A stretch of 64,000 nt of DNA, taken from the NCBI GenBank assembly GCA_035048495.1, contig CM068547.1:20033913-20097912 (forward strand). Reading direction: 5' to 3'. The position numbers were made by a program, and so were the translations under genes. The notes under the pieces were generated by a model that was given only the letters and a program-made list of their open reading frames with translations, did not search any database and had not been told where the DNA came from. Positions 38,169 through 50,080 of the stretch are shown in pieces (positions within the stretch are counted from its first letter, which is position 1; each line of letters starts with the position of its first letter). Origin of the DNA: Euptelea pleiosperma. Taxonomy: Eukaryota > Streptophyta > Magnoliopsida > Ranunculales > Eupteleaceae.

Positions 38169-39206
38169 TGATATTCGCTCAAAAGTGCTTATTTTAAGCC
38201 ATTATCCTTATAGCGATGTCGCATTCTCCTACGTAAAACTTGTCTTTTCGTCGACTTTTTCACGTAAGAGTTTCTTCCAATGCGTAGAGCGCAATCTTTA
38301 AACGAAAATTGACTATTTGTATGAAATATACGCATTTCGGATAGTCTAGATATAAAGCCATTTTGATTAAGTCTCATTACGTGCTTTTCTCTTCGCAGGA
38401 AACCTGATCGGGCAATTTTTGAGACTTGCGGGCCCATGATCAATCATAGAAGTCTAAATATCAAAGCTTAAGGAGTCAACAAGCTATGACAAGAAGATAC
38501 CAGCTAAGTACGGGTCAAGTCAGAGGATCGTAGAGCCAGATAAAGAACCAAGAGAGAGGAAAAGCTGAAGACCAAGAGACGGGCCGAAGTGATTAAAAGC
38601 CGCACCAAAGGACATAAAATGACGGCTTACGTAATTGATGAAACTGACTGAAGATTACATTGAAGATCAGGGTTCATGACCCTCCGCCAGCTCTTTTGCC
38701 TTTATTTTGTATTATTTTCTCTCTCCTCTCTCCTAATTCTCTCTCCATCTCTCTAGACTATAATATCTAACCCGTAGATCATCTCATCCTACAATTAGAT
38801 CCCCAGATCTACCATCCGATCCCCCTCTCCATGATCGAATTGCCTATATCTCACCATCCGATCCTTAGATCGATCATCCTAACCCTCCGATCTCCATCAT
38901 CTAACCTTAGATTTTCTCTCCTTTAACTTTATTCCATCTCTCATTGTTCTTCTACTGTTAGATCTTCAATTCGACCGTTAGATCATTCATCTGACCGTTG
39001 GATCTCTCCAGATCCTACGGTCCGCTAATTGTGGACCGAGTCAAACCACCACCTCATCTCATCCAATTATCATAGTTCCATCATCTACAGCCCCCATGGC
39101 CAAGTGGCCCACCAGCAAATTGGAAACCCACGGCCTTGTAACCCGTTCTAGAGCCCATGGTGTTTTGGGCTCATTTACCATTTTTTCCCCTGCCGGCCAA
39201 ACGCAC
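38169..39206 (+). mobile_element. 3' LTR of element C, first part
   Basis: This matches 20246-21287 of the 5' LTR with scattered substitutions. It is interrupted after CGCAC by solo LTR S4 and continues at 42011. Confidence 0.93.
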
Positions 39207-40220
39207 TGATATTCGCTTAAAAGTGGGTATTTTCCACTGTTATCTTCTAAGCGTTATCACACTCTCCTACGTTAAAATGTTCTATTTATCTACTTTTTTA
39301 CGTAAGAGTCTCTTTTGTTGCGTAGAACACACTTTTCTGGACGAAATGGTATATTTGCATGCATTAAACACATTTTCGAAAGTCTAGACATGAAGTCATT
39401 CTGATAGAGCCTCATTACGCGCTTCTTCTGTCGCAGGAAACCCCGATGGAACAATTCTCGAGACTTGCAAGCCCACATCAATCAGGAAAGCCCATTATCA
39501 AAGCTTAAAGAGCCCACATGCTATGACTAGAAGATATGGGCCAAATATGGGCTGAATAAGAGGACCAAAAAGCCGGCCCAAAGAACGAAGAGAGTAGGAG
39601 AGCCAATGACCAAGAGACGGACCAAAGCGTTTAAAGCCACATGAGTCAGCAAAGAATGATGGTCGACTCTACTGGAGAAGCGTGAGGATGGTCACAGTGA
39701 AGACCAGGGTTCCAGACCCTCCGCCAGTTCTTTTCTCTCTATTTTCTGATACTTTCTCTCTCATCTCTCCTTATTCTCTCTCTCTCTTCATCTCTCGGTC
39801 CTCGAATATACTGACCTAACCCCAGAACTCCTGTCCATCGGCTCTATCTCATCTCCCTTAGCTTTCTGACCGTTGGATCTTCCATCGGACCGTTGGATCT
39901 TCAATCGGACCGTTGGATCTCTCTAGATCCGTCGATCCACCAATCTGAGTCCCAATCAAGTCACCATCCATCCGATCGCCAACAGACCGTCTGTCACATC
40001 ATCTTGTGAGACAATGGACATCACAAATCCATGTGGGCCAGTAGCCGGGCCCATCATCATCGACCCGCTGTCCGACCAGTTAGTGGACCCTGTGAATTTC
40101 CAAAGAATTTTAATTAAATTTCAAAAAAACGGGGGGTCCACTAATTGGGGAGATTCCCCATAGAAAAGTAGATTTTTACTTAAAAAAAAAAAAAAAATTA
40201 TTTTTTTTATTTCAAAAATA

Positions 40221-40284
40221 CCCTATTTCCATTAATGGAAATAGGGAGCTTTAAAAGGAGAAGGAGAGGGGTTCGTTCGAACCC
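40221..40284 (+). promoter_or_regulatory. Predicted promoter of S4
   Basis: A perfect 26-bp palindrome, TTTAAAAG and a GGGTTCG-TT-CGAACCC hairpin lie in order about 1.0 kb into the LTR. Confidence 0.5.
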
Positions 40285-40395
40285 TAATCCCCCTCCAATC
40301 TCCTCCTCTCCTTCCCCCTATCCTTTCCCTTCTTCCCGGCGACTTCTTTCTCCTCTTCTTCCTCCTTTCTTCTTCGTCTCCTTCACCATTCTTCG

Positions 40396-40865
40396 CCGGA
40401 GTTGCAGGTTTGCAACTCCGGCCGTCCTTCTTCCTTCTTCTCTTCTCTTTCTTCTCTTCCTTCTCTTCTTTCCTCTTCCTCTCTTCCCTTTCTTCTTCCT
40501 TCTTTCCTCCTCTTCTTCTTCTTCTTCTTCTTCTTCTTCTTCTTCTTCTTCTTCTTCTTCATTCCGGCCGGAGTTGCAGAACTCTGGCCGCCTCCTTCTT
40601 CTCTTCTTCTTCTGCTGTCTCGTTCTACTTCTCCTTCATCTAAAGCTTCCCCCCTCCGCCTGTGCGCAGTAGAGCTTGCTGCCACGGACAGCACCGCTTC
40701 TTGTTCACGTTTGCTTACCGGAGTTGCAGCCTGCAACTCCGGTCACCACGTCAAGAACCGCCCTCTCCGTCTCCTTCTTCACCTTCTTCTTCTCGTCTTC
40801 CACAATGACCGCCTGCTGCCACCATTGTTAATCCATTAAACAACGCCTGCAACTTAGTTGCAGGC
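40396..40865 (+). repeat. Cluster of four leader hairpins in S4
   Basis: 40396-40421 and 40718-40742 have perfect 11-bp arms of the CCGGAGTTGCA type. 40566-40589 has 10-bp arms with one G-T pair. 40845-40865 is GCCTGCAACT-T-AGTTGCAGGC, in which the core word points outward-in, opposite to the others. Confidence 0.85.
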
Positions 40866-42010
40866 CATGCAGTTTCCACAATAATCATTTTCGGTTGAAG
40901 CTTCACCACCGCCCAGCACAACCACCACCGTCCTTCACCATCCTCTCTTCTCTCTCTTGTTCAACACCGTTAACCCCCTGCACCACCAACCTGCTGCCTC
41001 AACATCAGCATCTTTTACAGGTCCGCCTGCATCCATGTCCCATACCACCACCGTCTCACCATTCCAGCACCATTACCGCCTTCCACCTTATTCCCTTCCT
41101 CCCCCACATCGGCCAGCAACCAGTAGCACCTCCGTGCTCTCCATCCTCTCTCTTCTGCCATCCTTCAAGAAAAAAAAAAAAAAAAAGAAAACAAACAAAC
41201 AAAAAGAAAAAGAAAAGAAAAAGGCAGCAAAGAAAAGAGGAAGGAGAGAAGATGAGAAAGAGAGAAAAAGAAGGGATCACCCCTACCTGACTCCCCTCTC
41301 CGAGGCTGTGCGTGTCCTCCACGAAAGCATCTTCCTCTTCTCAAGACCGGCAGCAACAACCACCGATGGTGCTCCTCCATGACTTTTCACCACGCAACCC
41401 ACCTCTATTGGTGACTGGTTTCGTGGTGTTCCATTACCACCTAGGGATGCCATTATCGCACCACATTTTCCTCCAAGGCCAGCCACCATCATCGTCTATG
41501 GTAAGATTGCGGTGAGTTTTCTAATCTCTCTCTTCTTTCTCTTCTCTCTCTTCTCGCTTTTCTCTTTCTAGATTGCTTTTCTATCTCTCTAAGACTCTAT
41601 TCCTCTCTCTACCACTCTCTTATTTCTCTATCTATCTCTACAATTTCCTCTCTAATTTCTCTCTCTAGATTTCTCTATTTTCTCTATCAAGTTCTCTCCT
41701 TCTCTCTCTAGTTTATTTTTATTTTTTTTTTATTTTATGCTTTATAATTTAGTTATTTTTACTTGATTGTAAGAGACATGTTCGATTGAATGAAGTTGAT
41801 TTGAATAATATTATGTTCCATTCTCTGCAAATTTCTCGTCATTTTATGTTCATTATTGCACTAATCAAATTAATCCCGAGTGCGGATCGACATCCGACAC
41901 GAATCCCTATACAAATATCTCATATTTTACAGGATTAAAGATTCGGATAATTACAAATATGTTGATTCTAGGGTTTCCGTAACCAACGACGCGGAAAAAT
42001 CCTACTTTCA

Positions 42011-44604
42011 CGCACCCTAACCTACGGTCTCGCAAGAGGCCCATATCTATCTAGCCCATTAGCCCGCTTATCCTTGAGCCCATGCCCATACCCATTGACA
42101 CATGGTCACAAGGCCCACGGGCCAATTATCCTTGTAATGTCCCAATCAAAGAAAGTGGCCAACATAAACCCATGGGCTCTCACAAGCCCACATTCAAGCC
42201 AATGGGAGAAGTGGCCAACATAAACCCATGGGCTCTCACAAGCCCACATTCAAGCCAATGGGAGAAGTGGTCAACTTTGACCACTTCTCATCAATCTCCA
42301 ACTTCATTCCTACGGTTTCTCTTTCCCACAACAAACTACTCCCTTTAAAAGAGAGAGAAACCTTGGGTCTCTCTTTGGTTCCCTCCCCCATGTTATTTCT
42401 CTTTTTCTATCCTTCTATCTTCTCTCTCCCACATCCTTCTTGAGCAACTGGACTCCCCTTGCACTCCAGCTTCTTATTCACCATTAATTCTGGCGAGAAG
42501 CTCGCCGGAATTGCCTTACCTTTGTGCTAAGTGTGCTGCCACCACGTGTTCTCCCATTTCCCCACCACGTTGCTACCATCACAAGTAGCAAATCTGCAAC
42601 TCCACAAGCCGCCAACCTCTTTTCTTGATCTTCTCTAACCGCCTTTCTTGTGTTGTGCATCGCCGGACTGGTGCATAATCATCACCGACTTGCAGATCTG
42701 CCACGCCTCTCCTTGGCTCTTCCTCCTCCTTGGACGATCTCTTCTTCTTCTTAGAGATCTCCACTATCTTTATCTCTCTTGCTAAACCGTGCAGAACCAG
42801 CAACATTATCCTTCTTGCTGGTCGGACCAGCAAGAACGCCTGCAACTCACGGCCTATAGCCATGATCCTTCCTCCATAGACCAGCCATACCACTTGCTGG
42901 ATCTACCTTGCTGCTCCAACTAGTGATCTCTATCACAACTGGAACTCCAACCAAACTCCCTGCTCTTCTTCTTCTTCACCTACGGACCTTCAACTCAGGT
43001 AGGTCTGTCTTCTTCTATATCCCTCCATGCTGCTGTGCACACACAGCCAGCGCCTCCACCTCTGTTTTTCCTCCATCTTTTAATACTTGTAACTAGTTCA
43101 ACGTTGCTGCTAGTGCAACATTGCAAACTGAACACCCTTTTTCTCCCCACGAGCAGCACCTCGTTCAACGCCTTTTCTTCTTAACCCATTATTGGAGTTG
43201 CAAACCTGCAACTCTGGCAGTTGTATTCAGCGGTATCACCAAGGAGATCACCATCTCCTCACCTACCTGCTCCCCTTAAAAGTGTTGATCTCTCTCTTGT
43301 GCTTCACGGACATCTTCTTTACTTTCTTGCTGCTGTACTCCTCATCACCATTGCATATTCAGCGGACCTGCAAATTTTGGCCAGCAGCTCCGTCATCTTC
43401 TTCTATCACAAGACGACCTGCAACTCTTCTTCTTCTCCTAGTTGGCTACGCCTGAAAGTGCTCCACGCACCAGCACCTTCACCATTTCTGTTGCTGGGTT
43501 CACCTTCAAACGTGAACTCCATCTCCTCCTTCACCTTGTCTCGTTCTCCTCTTGCAGGCGTTACAATCCTCCACACATCTAATCCGGCAAGAAACAGCAC
43601 CTGTTGGTGCTTCTTCTTCTTCTACAACCCACATTCCAGCAACCTCCACCGTGTGCTCTTGTCGGACTGCTCCACCACCTCCATTACTGGTGCACCTCTG
43701 TGTTACCTCACGTCGAGTTGGGGTCCTCAACAACCAGCCACGTTGTCAAACTGTTTTGGCCGGTGTGCACTCCTCTCCATCTTCTCCTTTAAGCCAACAG
43801 CGTGCACAATTATTCCTTCTTCCACGAGCACGTTGCATCCACTAATTTAAGGCACTGGACCTGCAACTTCATTGTTCCCGTTCTCCTCTCCATGAACCTG
43901 CAACTTGTGGTGGTGATCTTCAAGAACCATAGCGCTCTTCTCCTTGCACCAACCCGAATGATGTGCTTATCTTTCACTTTCAAGGTTAGTGTATCATGGT
44001 AAGTCAATCACTCTTCTTTCATCTCTCCTCACTTTCTCTCTTACTCCCTCTAAGTTCTCCTTTCTCTCTCTAAAAGCTTATCTTTCATTTTATTTTCTCC
44101 CTCTAAACTCTTTCTTTCTCTCTCTAAAATTTTATTAATTTTTCTCTTTATCTCTCTCTAGATCATTTTCTCTCTCTAAAATTCTATTTTCCTTATTAAT
44201 ACTTTCTTTAATTTGTTGTTATTTCATGCAATGCAATTGATGTAATATTTTATTTAGAATTAATGAATGCAAGTTTGATTAATGTTATTCAATTTCTTTA
44301 TTAAATAGAATTTAATTCTAGTGATTTTAATTGTTTTACTTAGAATTTAGTTCTTGGATTTTGAACTCTCTAAAATCATGTTTTAAAACCAATCACATCA
44401 CCATTCTCACCCTTCCATTATTCTAAGCAATTTTTGTTATTATTGTTCTTTATTTGTCCTAACCCCAAATGCGGACGATACCCGACACGAACCACTGTGC
44501 AAGTCTGCATTTTTGCAGATTAAGTGAACCAAATCGGAGAAATTACAAGTATTGTTGAAATCAAGGGTTTCCGATCTAACGACCCGGAAAAAACCCTAAT
44601 TTCA
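42011..44604 (+). mobile_element. 3' LTR of element C, last part
   Basis: This matches 21288-23541 plus 26416-26716 of the 5' LTR, including the 56-bp tandem duplication at 42155-42266. A small indel of about 12 bp lies near 42943. It ends TAATTTCA, then AGCCC and B sequence. Confidence 0.94.
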
Positions 44605-44609
44605 AGCCC

Positions 44610-45522
44610 ATTAACCAAAATCCCAATCCAACTACGAAGGATGACTAAGCCACCCTACTCTTGAGATGGATAAAAGAATAATTGATATGGGTGTACCGTG
44701 AAAAGAAAAGTAAAGAAAGTGGTTCAAGCTGAAAATAAAATATGGAAAGAAAGTATGAAAAAGAGCTGAAAAGAAATTGAGCAGTCTCAGAAATATCGAG
44801 AAAAAGAGAAAAATACGAAAAAAGGAAAAAGAACCAGATAATGGTGCTACATTGTAGAAAAAAATACAAGAAAATAGAGATATCCTCTCAAGATCTTTGA
44901 AATCCTGTATCCTTTTATTTTTCTACACTTGACCTAAGCCTCATTACAACCCAAGAAAGTCCTACTTGATTCTAGGATAGCACGATCATAAAATGTGGAG
45001 ATTGGAGAAGGAGAAGCTATAGAGTTTGATCTGATGTTCCCAAGTAAAGTGATATTCCAATCATGAGATCTTCTTCTGTTAAAAATGTCCTTCCTTCAAA
45101 TAAAACATATGTGAGATCTTTTGCCTCTTTATATTAAATACATCTCCTCATATATAAATTGAGAGAAAAGAAGAAAGCCCTTCTTGAGTGATTCCATTCT
45201 GAGTAGTTTACAAGTGAGAATTGAGGTCGAGGCATACAAACTTATAGGTGATCTGGAATTCTTTACTACAAGATGATGAGAATGTTGAGCACACACACAC
45301 GCAGAGTCAGACTATTCTGGGTCATGATTATCAGTCTGTAGTTTTGCCAAAACTTTCCAACTCTTTGCTAGCCTGTAACTATTTTTTCATCCATTCGATA
45401 ATTTGATTTATGGTGTTTTCCCTGAGCTGATATGAAAAAGTGTGCAGCATGCGAAGAGCCCTTTTAAGCTAATTTATTTTGAACTAATTGCCAAGGATTG
45501 GCAATATGCTGGTTGGGGGTTG
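44610..45522 (+). other. Element B 3' noncoding internal region, second part
   Basis: This continues the block cut at 20245; it aligns with element A from about 8331 to 9273. It ends with the polypurine tract GCTGGTTGGGGGTTG at 45508-45522. No gene is seen. Confidence 0.85.
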
Positions 45523-48500
45523 TGATATTGGCTTAAAAGTGCGTATTTTCCACTATTATCTTTTAAGCGTTATCACACTCTCCTACGTTAAACTGCTCTA
45601 ATTATCCACCTTTCTACGTAAGAGTCTCTTTCATTGCGTAGAACACATTTTCTAGATGAAATAGTATATTTGCATGCATTAAACACATTTTCGAAAGTCT
45701 AGATATAAAGTCGTTCTGATTAAGTCTCATTACGTGCTTTTTCTGTCGTAGGAAACCCTGATTGGATGATTCTCGAGACTTGCGGGTAAAAATTGATCAT
45801 GAAAGCCCATTATCAAAGCTTAAAGAGCCCACAGGCTATGACTAGAAGATATGGGCCAAATATGGGCTGAATAAGAAGACCAAAGAGCTGGCCCAAAAAA
45901 CGAAGAGAACCGGAGAGCCAATGACCAAGAGACAGACCAAAGCATTTAAAGACGCATGAATCAACAAGGAATGATGGTCTGCTCGACTAGTGAAGCGTGA
46001 GGAGGAACACAATAAAGAGCAGGGTTCCAAACCCTCAGCCAGTGATTTTCTCTCCATTTTTTGACATTTTCTCTCTCATCTCCCCTAATTCTCTCTTCTC
46101 TTTCTAAATCCTAATTTTCTCTCTTCTAGCTCTAACCGACTCTCTTTCCTTGACCTATCACCATTATCCATCAAATCCACCGTTCGATCGCCATCTGATC
46201 TATCCATTCTATGCATCCAACATCCGATCGTGCCACTGATCATTCGATCATCCATCCTATCACCCACCCGATCTCCATAGTAAAATCTCAATCCCTAGAA
46301 CTCGTTTGATCATATGGTTGATTGTAGATGAGATAGCAGAGCTCAATCTCCGAGAAAAGAAAAATGCATTTTTCCTTAATTGGTATTTCGAGGGAAAAAT
46401 GCATTTCTCTCCCTTGGCGACCAAACGCACCCTAATCCACGGCCTCGCAAGAGCCCCACATCCATCTGACCCATTGGCCCGCTTATCTTCAAGCCCAGTG
46501 GCCCACTATCCTACTCACCCACCTTCTGGCCCATGGCCTATCACTTATCTTGGTCCACTGCCTAACTATTAGAGGCCCATGGCCTTAATCCTTATGGGCC
46601 TTATTTGATCCTATGTGGACATGCTTCTTCAAGTGAACCTCGCGGGCCAACACGTGGACCCCACTTGGTGGGAGGCCACTTCACATGTGTGGTCCCCTAG
46701 TTCTACTACTGCTCAACCTTGGTGGGACCCACGACTTTTCAAAGGGAGTCAATTCTTCCCATTTTTCTCTCTTGGAGAGAATCCCGCGTATAAGAGATCT
46801 CCTTGATCTCTTATTGATGTAATGGTGGTTGTTGATGTTTCCCATATTATAAAAGGGTAGAAACCCTAAGAGAGAACCGGTCCCCTCCCCCTTTTAAAAA
46901 TAAAACAAAAAAAAAAAAAAAAACCAATCGTCCGGCTCCTCTTTCTTCTTCCTCACCTCCTCCGGCGAGCCAACTCCGACGAACTTGGTAGGTTCTTCTC
47001 TTCTTCTTCTTCTTCTTCTTCTTCTTCTTCTTCTTCTTCTTCTTCTTCTTCTTCTTCTTCTTTTTCTTTTTCTTTCTTCTTTCTTCTTCCTCTTTCTTCT
47101 GTCTTCTATCTCCATCTCACCAGCAGCTCCGGCAAGCAACCACCTCGCTGGCCAGACTGGTTCACCCCCCCTCCAGTGGACTTCTTCTTCTTCTTCTTGA
47201 AGAGGAGCCACTGGACCGCTGCCATCACCTGCTCCGTTCTCCACACCGAAACGAACCCGAACTGGTTTGTAATGGTCACCTGTTGCTGGCCAAACCAGTA
47301 ACATCTACCACCTGTTGCTCCTCCACCTACATGGACTGAACTACCTGCCAAACCAGCCTTGAACCACCACCAATCAAGCTTCAACGGCACCTGCACAACT
47401 GGTGAGTCCTCCTCCTCCTCCTTCTTCTTCTTCTTCTTCTTCTTCTTCTTCTTCTTTCTTTCTTTTCTACTGGAGTTGTAGGTCTGCAACTCCGATCTGC
47501 AAAAGCTCTCTTTCACAACTTTGGACTATTGCCAAACAACAACGAGGTTTGCAAGCTCGTGGTTCCCTCTCACATCCCTTTATCACCCAATAGACCTCCT
47601 TTTTCACGGGCTCAGCCACAGTGTAGCCAGACTGTAACACAGTTACCGGAGTTGTAGACCTACAACTCCGGCGAACTAGTTTGGCCCCTTTTCTTCCCTT
47701 CTTCTTCTCCTTCTTCTTCTTCTTTCTTCTTTCATTCCCAACGCCTCCTCCTCCTAGAGCTACATCCACCACAATTTCCATCTTCAAGCCATGCAACATC
47801 TCCAGCCGTTGCTGCCTCCACCCTCGTCCATGGCAGCTCCAACTCCATCCAGCAGCAACACCGCCTGGTTCTTCTAGTCGTCTAGCACCAGCAACGTTTC
47901 TACAGCCTGCGACAAGTGCCTTGGATTCCCAACACCTCCATCCTCATCACCAAGGCTTGTCGGAGTTGCATGCGTGCAACTCCAGCGTCTCCTTCTTCCG
48001 TAGCCACCAAAGTCACCACGGCCTCACTTGGCCCATTTTCATGGCCATCCCATCCTCGGGATGATTCACTCAAGATAAGTTCAAAGGTAAAAAAAAAGAA
48101 AAAAAAAATCTCTCTCTTCTCTTTCTCTCTCTACCATTTTCTTTATCTCTCTATCACTTTCTCTCTCTTCCCTAGGTTCTCTCTCTAGAACCTTAACTTT
48201 CTCTCTACTTTTCCTCTCTAAATCCTCCCTTTCTCTCTCTAATTTTCATGCTTTCTAATTAGGTTTTCTTGATGTTTTATGATTGTATGCACATTTGATA
48301 AATCAATAAAGCAATTTGATGTTTTCGTGTTTTTCAGTGCATCTTAACCTAGAAATTGTCACTAAAATCATGTTTTCAATCACCTACAATCATCACTCTC
48401 ACCTCTCCATGATTTTCTAGCAAAAATTCTATCATTTTAAGTTCAAATTTGCGCTAACCCGACTAATCCCGAGTGCGGATCGACATCCGACACAAGCCAC

Positions 48501-48603
48501 TATGCAAAATTGCTCATTTTACAGGTTAAACGTCTTGGATAATTAAAAATGTGTTGGAATTAGGATTTTCATAACCAACGATGCGGGAAAAACCCTAGTT
48601 TCA
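45523..48603 (+). mobile_element. 3' LTR of element B
   Basis: It begins TGATATTGGCTTAAAAGTGC and ends CCTAGTTTCA, 3081 bp. A TATA-like TTATAAAAGGG near 46848 is followed by a GGGT-AGAA-ACCC hairpin. TTC arrays are at 46999-47061 and 47421-47456. The hairpin at 47646-47671 has arms CCGGAGTTGTA / TACAACTCCGG, a paired change relative to other copies. A decayed MITE-like segment is near 46300-46436. The right flank is TTGAC. Confidence 0.92.
46999..47061 (+). repeat. TTC microsatellite in the element B 3' LTR
   Basis: About 20 TTC units. The equivalent array in the 5' LTR (14095-14133) is shorter, so it changed after insertion. Confidence 0.9.
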
Positions 48604-49239
48604 TTGACCTAGTAGCCTGAGTGTACCAGTGTGACTCAACACCTATTTAGCAACCTAGGGTTCAGGGTGTACTGAATCCTTCACCTTCGACAAAGGTTGG
48701 AGTGTTGAGAATTAAGATCGGAGTGGCTGATCGACGGTAGGTTTGGGGTGTAACAAAATGAACAAGCGGATAAGGCTTCTTGGCTGGGAGGGCACGCGTG
48801 GACTCGTAGCATTGATTCAAAGGATGTGGACGCATCGGCAATAGGCCTTGGCTAAGGTTGGAAGCTGTATTTGCAACGGTGCTACGTAGGTAACCTTTGT
48901 TTCATTTAACTTTCTAGTTAGTGATACTTTCCATCTGGACATATTCCCGTGGTTTTCCTTGGCTAAGGTTTCCACGTAAAAATCTCTTGTCTTGTGTGAT
49001 TGTTTGTTTGTATTCAGCTATCTATTTTATTTAAATCAAACGATGGAAAGAAGATATTTCATAGAGGTATATTTGATTTTAGTCGGTTGTGATAATTTCT
49101 TATCAAACAACTAAGGCATGCAATTTTGTTCCCCTACCATAGACCAGTAAAATTGTTTAGGTATAATTAATTTTAAATACCTAATCAACCCCCCTTCTAG
49201 GTATTTTCGATTAAAGAGAATGGACCGTTTGTTATTTCA
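48604..49239 (+). mobile_element. Ty1/copia LTR, 3' part, target of element B
   Basis: This matches the copia LTR at 59124-59456 and 61787-62077 (for example GGTTCAGGGTGTACTGAATC and the near-terminal CCTTCTAGGTATTTTCGATT). It ends TTATTTCA. No primer site follows, so it is a solo LTR or a 3' LTR. Its 5' part lies beyond element B, left of the window. Confidence 0.8.
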
Positions 49240-49318
49240 GTAGGTAATTTTATATGAATATTTTATGTTATATAGAATCTTTACCAAACTTGAATATGAA
49301 AATAATCTTTACACACTC
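49240..49318. other. Short spacer with an inverted match at 58111-58163
   Basis: This is A/T-rich DNA between the copia LTR and the hAT element. About 55 bp of it is the reverse complement, with a few changes, of 58111-58163. The last 8 bp (ACACACTC) form the left hAT target duplication. Confidence 0.5.
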
Positions 49319-50080
49319 TAGGGCTGCAACTTGGGCGGGCTCAATCTGAAGGTTGCCGAGTTGAACCCGACATTAGGGTTGGGTTGGCTTGGGTTAGCTC
49401 TTTCAGAACTTGGGTTGGGCTTGGGTTGGATTTTTTGTAACCCAATCAAATTGGGTTGGGTTAGGGTTGAGGCTCGGCCCAAACCCAACCCAACCCGAGC
49501 TCGATATACAAATGCATATATGTTTTAGTATATTGACAAATATCCACACTACATTTTAGCATAAAATGTAGCAACTCATGGATGTTTGTCCTTAAAAACT
49601 ACAACCCTTGTGTGAGATTACAAAATGTCCTTGAAACTACATTTTGGTATTTTATGTGATCGATTGATCTTGAGAATATCATATTTTCTTTAAGGGTTAT
49701 TTTTTGTTATTTATTTAATTATTTTGAACATGCGTTTGAGTTAATAAACTTTTCCCTTATTATGAAAATATCATGTTTTCTTTTATGAGGTATTGGAAAT
49801 GAATGTATTATTTAGTGGCTGGCATAACAGTTATTGTATTGACAAATAAATTATTTTCACATAAAATTTTTTTTAGCAAACTTCCCAATCAACAAAAAAA
49901 AATGACCAACCCGACCAACCCGACTAACCCGACTCAATCCGATAGGGTTGGGTTAGGGATGGAAAAATTAGGCTCGACCTTGGGTTGGGTTAGGGTTAGG
50001 GTTCACAGCCTTTAAGGTTGGGTTGGGTTGGGTTAGGGTTGACCTCCAACCCGACCCAACCTGCCCGAGTTGCAGCCCTA
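49319..50080. mobile_element. Non-autonomous hAT-type transposon, 762 bp
   Basis: Terminal inverted repeats start TAGGGCTGCAACTTGGGCGGG on the left and TAGGGCTGCAACTCGGGCAGG on the right (reverse complement). The flanks ACACACTC and ATTCACTC form an 8-bp target duplication matching at 6 of 8 positions. Inside are many GGGTTGGGTT and CCCAACCCGA words in subterminal clusters, as in plant hAT elements with CAGGGCTGCAA-type ends. There is no transposase ORF, so movement would need an autonomous partner. Confidence 0.8.

Larger units (their letters stand above)
39207..42010 (+). mobile_element. Solo LTR S4, TSD CGCAC, inside the 3' LTR of element C
   Basis: It starts TGATATTCGC and ends CCTACTTTCA, with CGCAC at 39202-39206 and 42011-42015. 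It is 2804 bp and noncoding. It has ACCGTTGGATC units at 39867-39921, a perfect 26-bp palindrome at 40221-40246, TTTAAAAG at 40250-40257, GGGTTCG/CGAACCC at 40269-40284, four hairpins at 40396-40421, 40566-40589, 40718-40742 and 40845-40865, and a TTC array at 40508-40560. Confidence 0.96.
20246..44604 (+). mobile_element. Element C: complete Athila-like Ty3/gypsy retrotransposon, TSD AGCCC
   Basis: C is bounded by AGCCC at 20241-20245 and 44605-44609 and has LTRs at both ends (20246-26716 and 38169-44604). The LTRs start TGATATTCGC and end TAATTTCA. The internal part has a primer site, a 1.5-kb leader, one gag-pro-RT-RNaseH-IN frame, a 1.7-kb noncoding 3' region and a polypurine tract. Subtracting solo LTRs S2, S3 and S4 and their duplicated 5-mers gives about 16,063 bp, with LTRs of about 3,597 and 3,627 bp. 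The LTR pair differs at only scattered positions plus small indels where I compared it, which suggests recent insertion. The coding frame has three stops and one catalytic change, so it is probably not autonomous now. Confidence 0.95.
13955..48603 (+). mobile_element. Element B: non-autonomous Athila-like element lacking pol
   Basis: B has a truncated 5' LTR (13955-15674), a primer site (15677), a leader, a degenerate gag/protease-derived frame (17471-19226), a 3' noncoding region split by element C (19227-20245 and 44610-45522) and a 3' LTR (45523-48603). No RT, RNase H or integrase is present: sequence matching the end of C's protease-linker region is followed directly by the post-pol block. 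The internal domain sums to about 5.5 kb, against about 8.8 kb in C. B shares C's primer-site type, LTR termini and polypurine tract, so it probably relied on enzymes made by an autonomous relative such as C or A. Confidence 0.85.

Noticed and set aside
49319..50080. Telomere-like GGGTTAGGGTTAGGG inside the hAT element as an interstitial telomere
   Set aside because: The plant telomere unit is usually TTTAGGG; these are irregular GGGTT words of a hAT subterminal repeat region.
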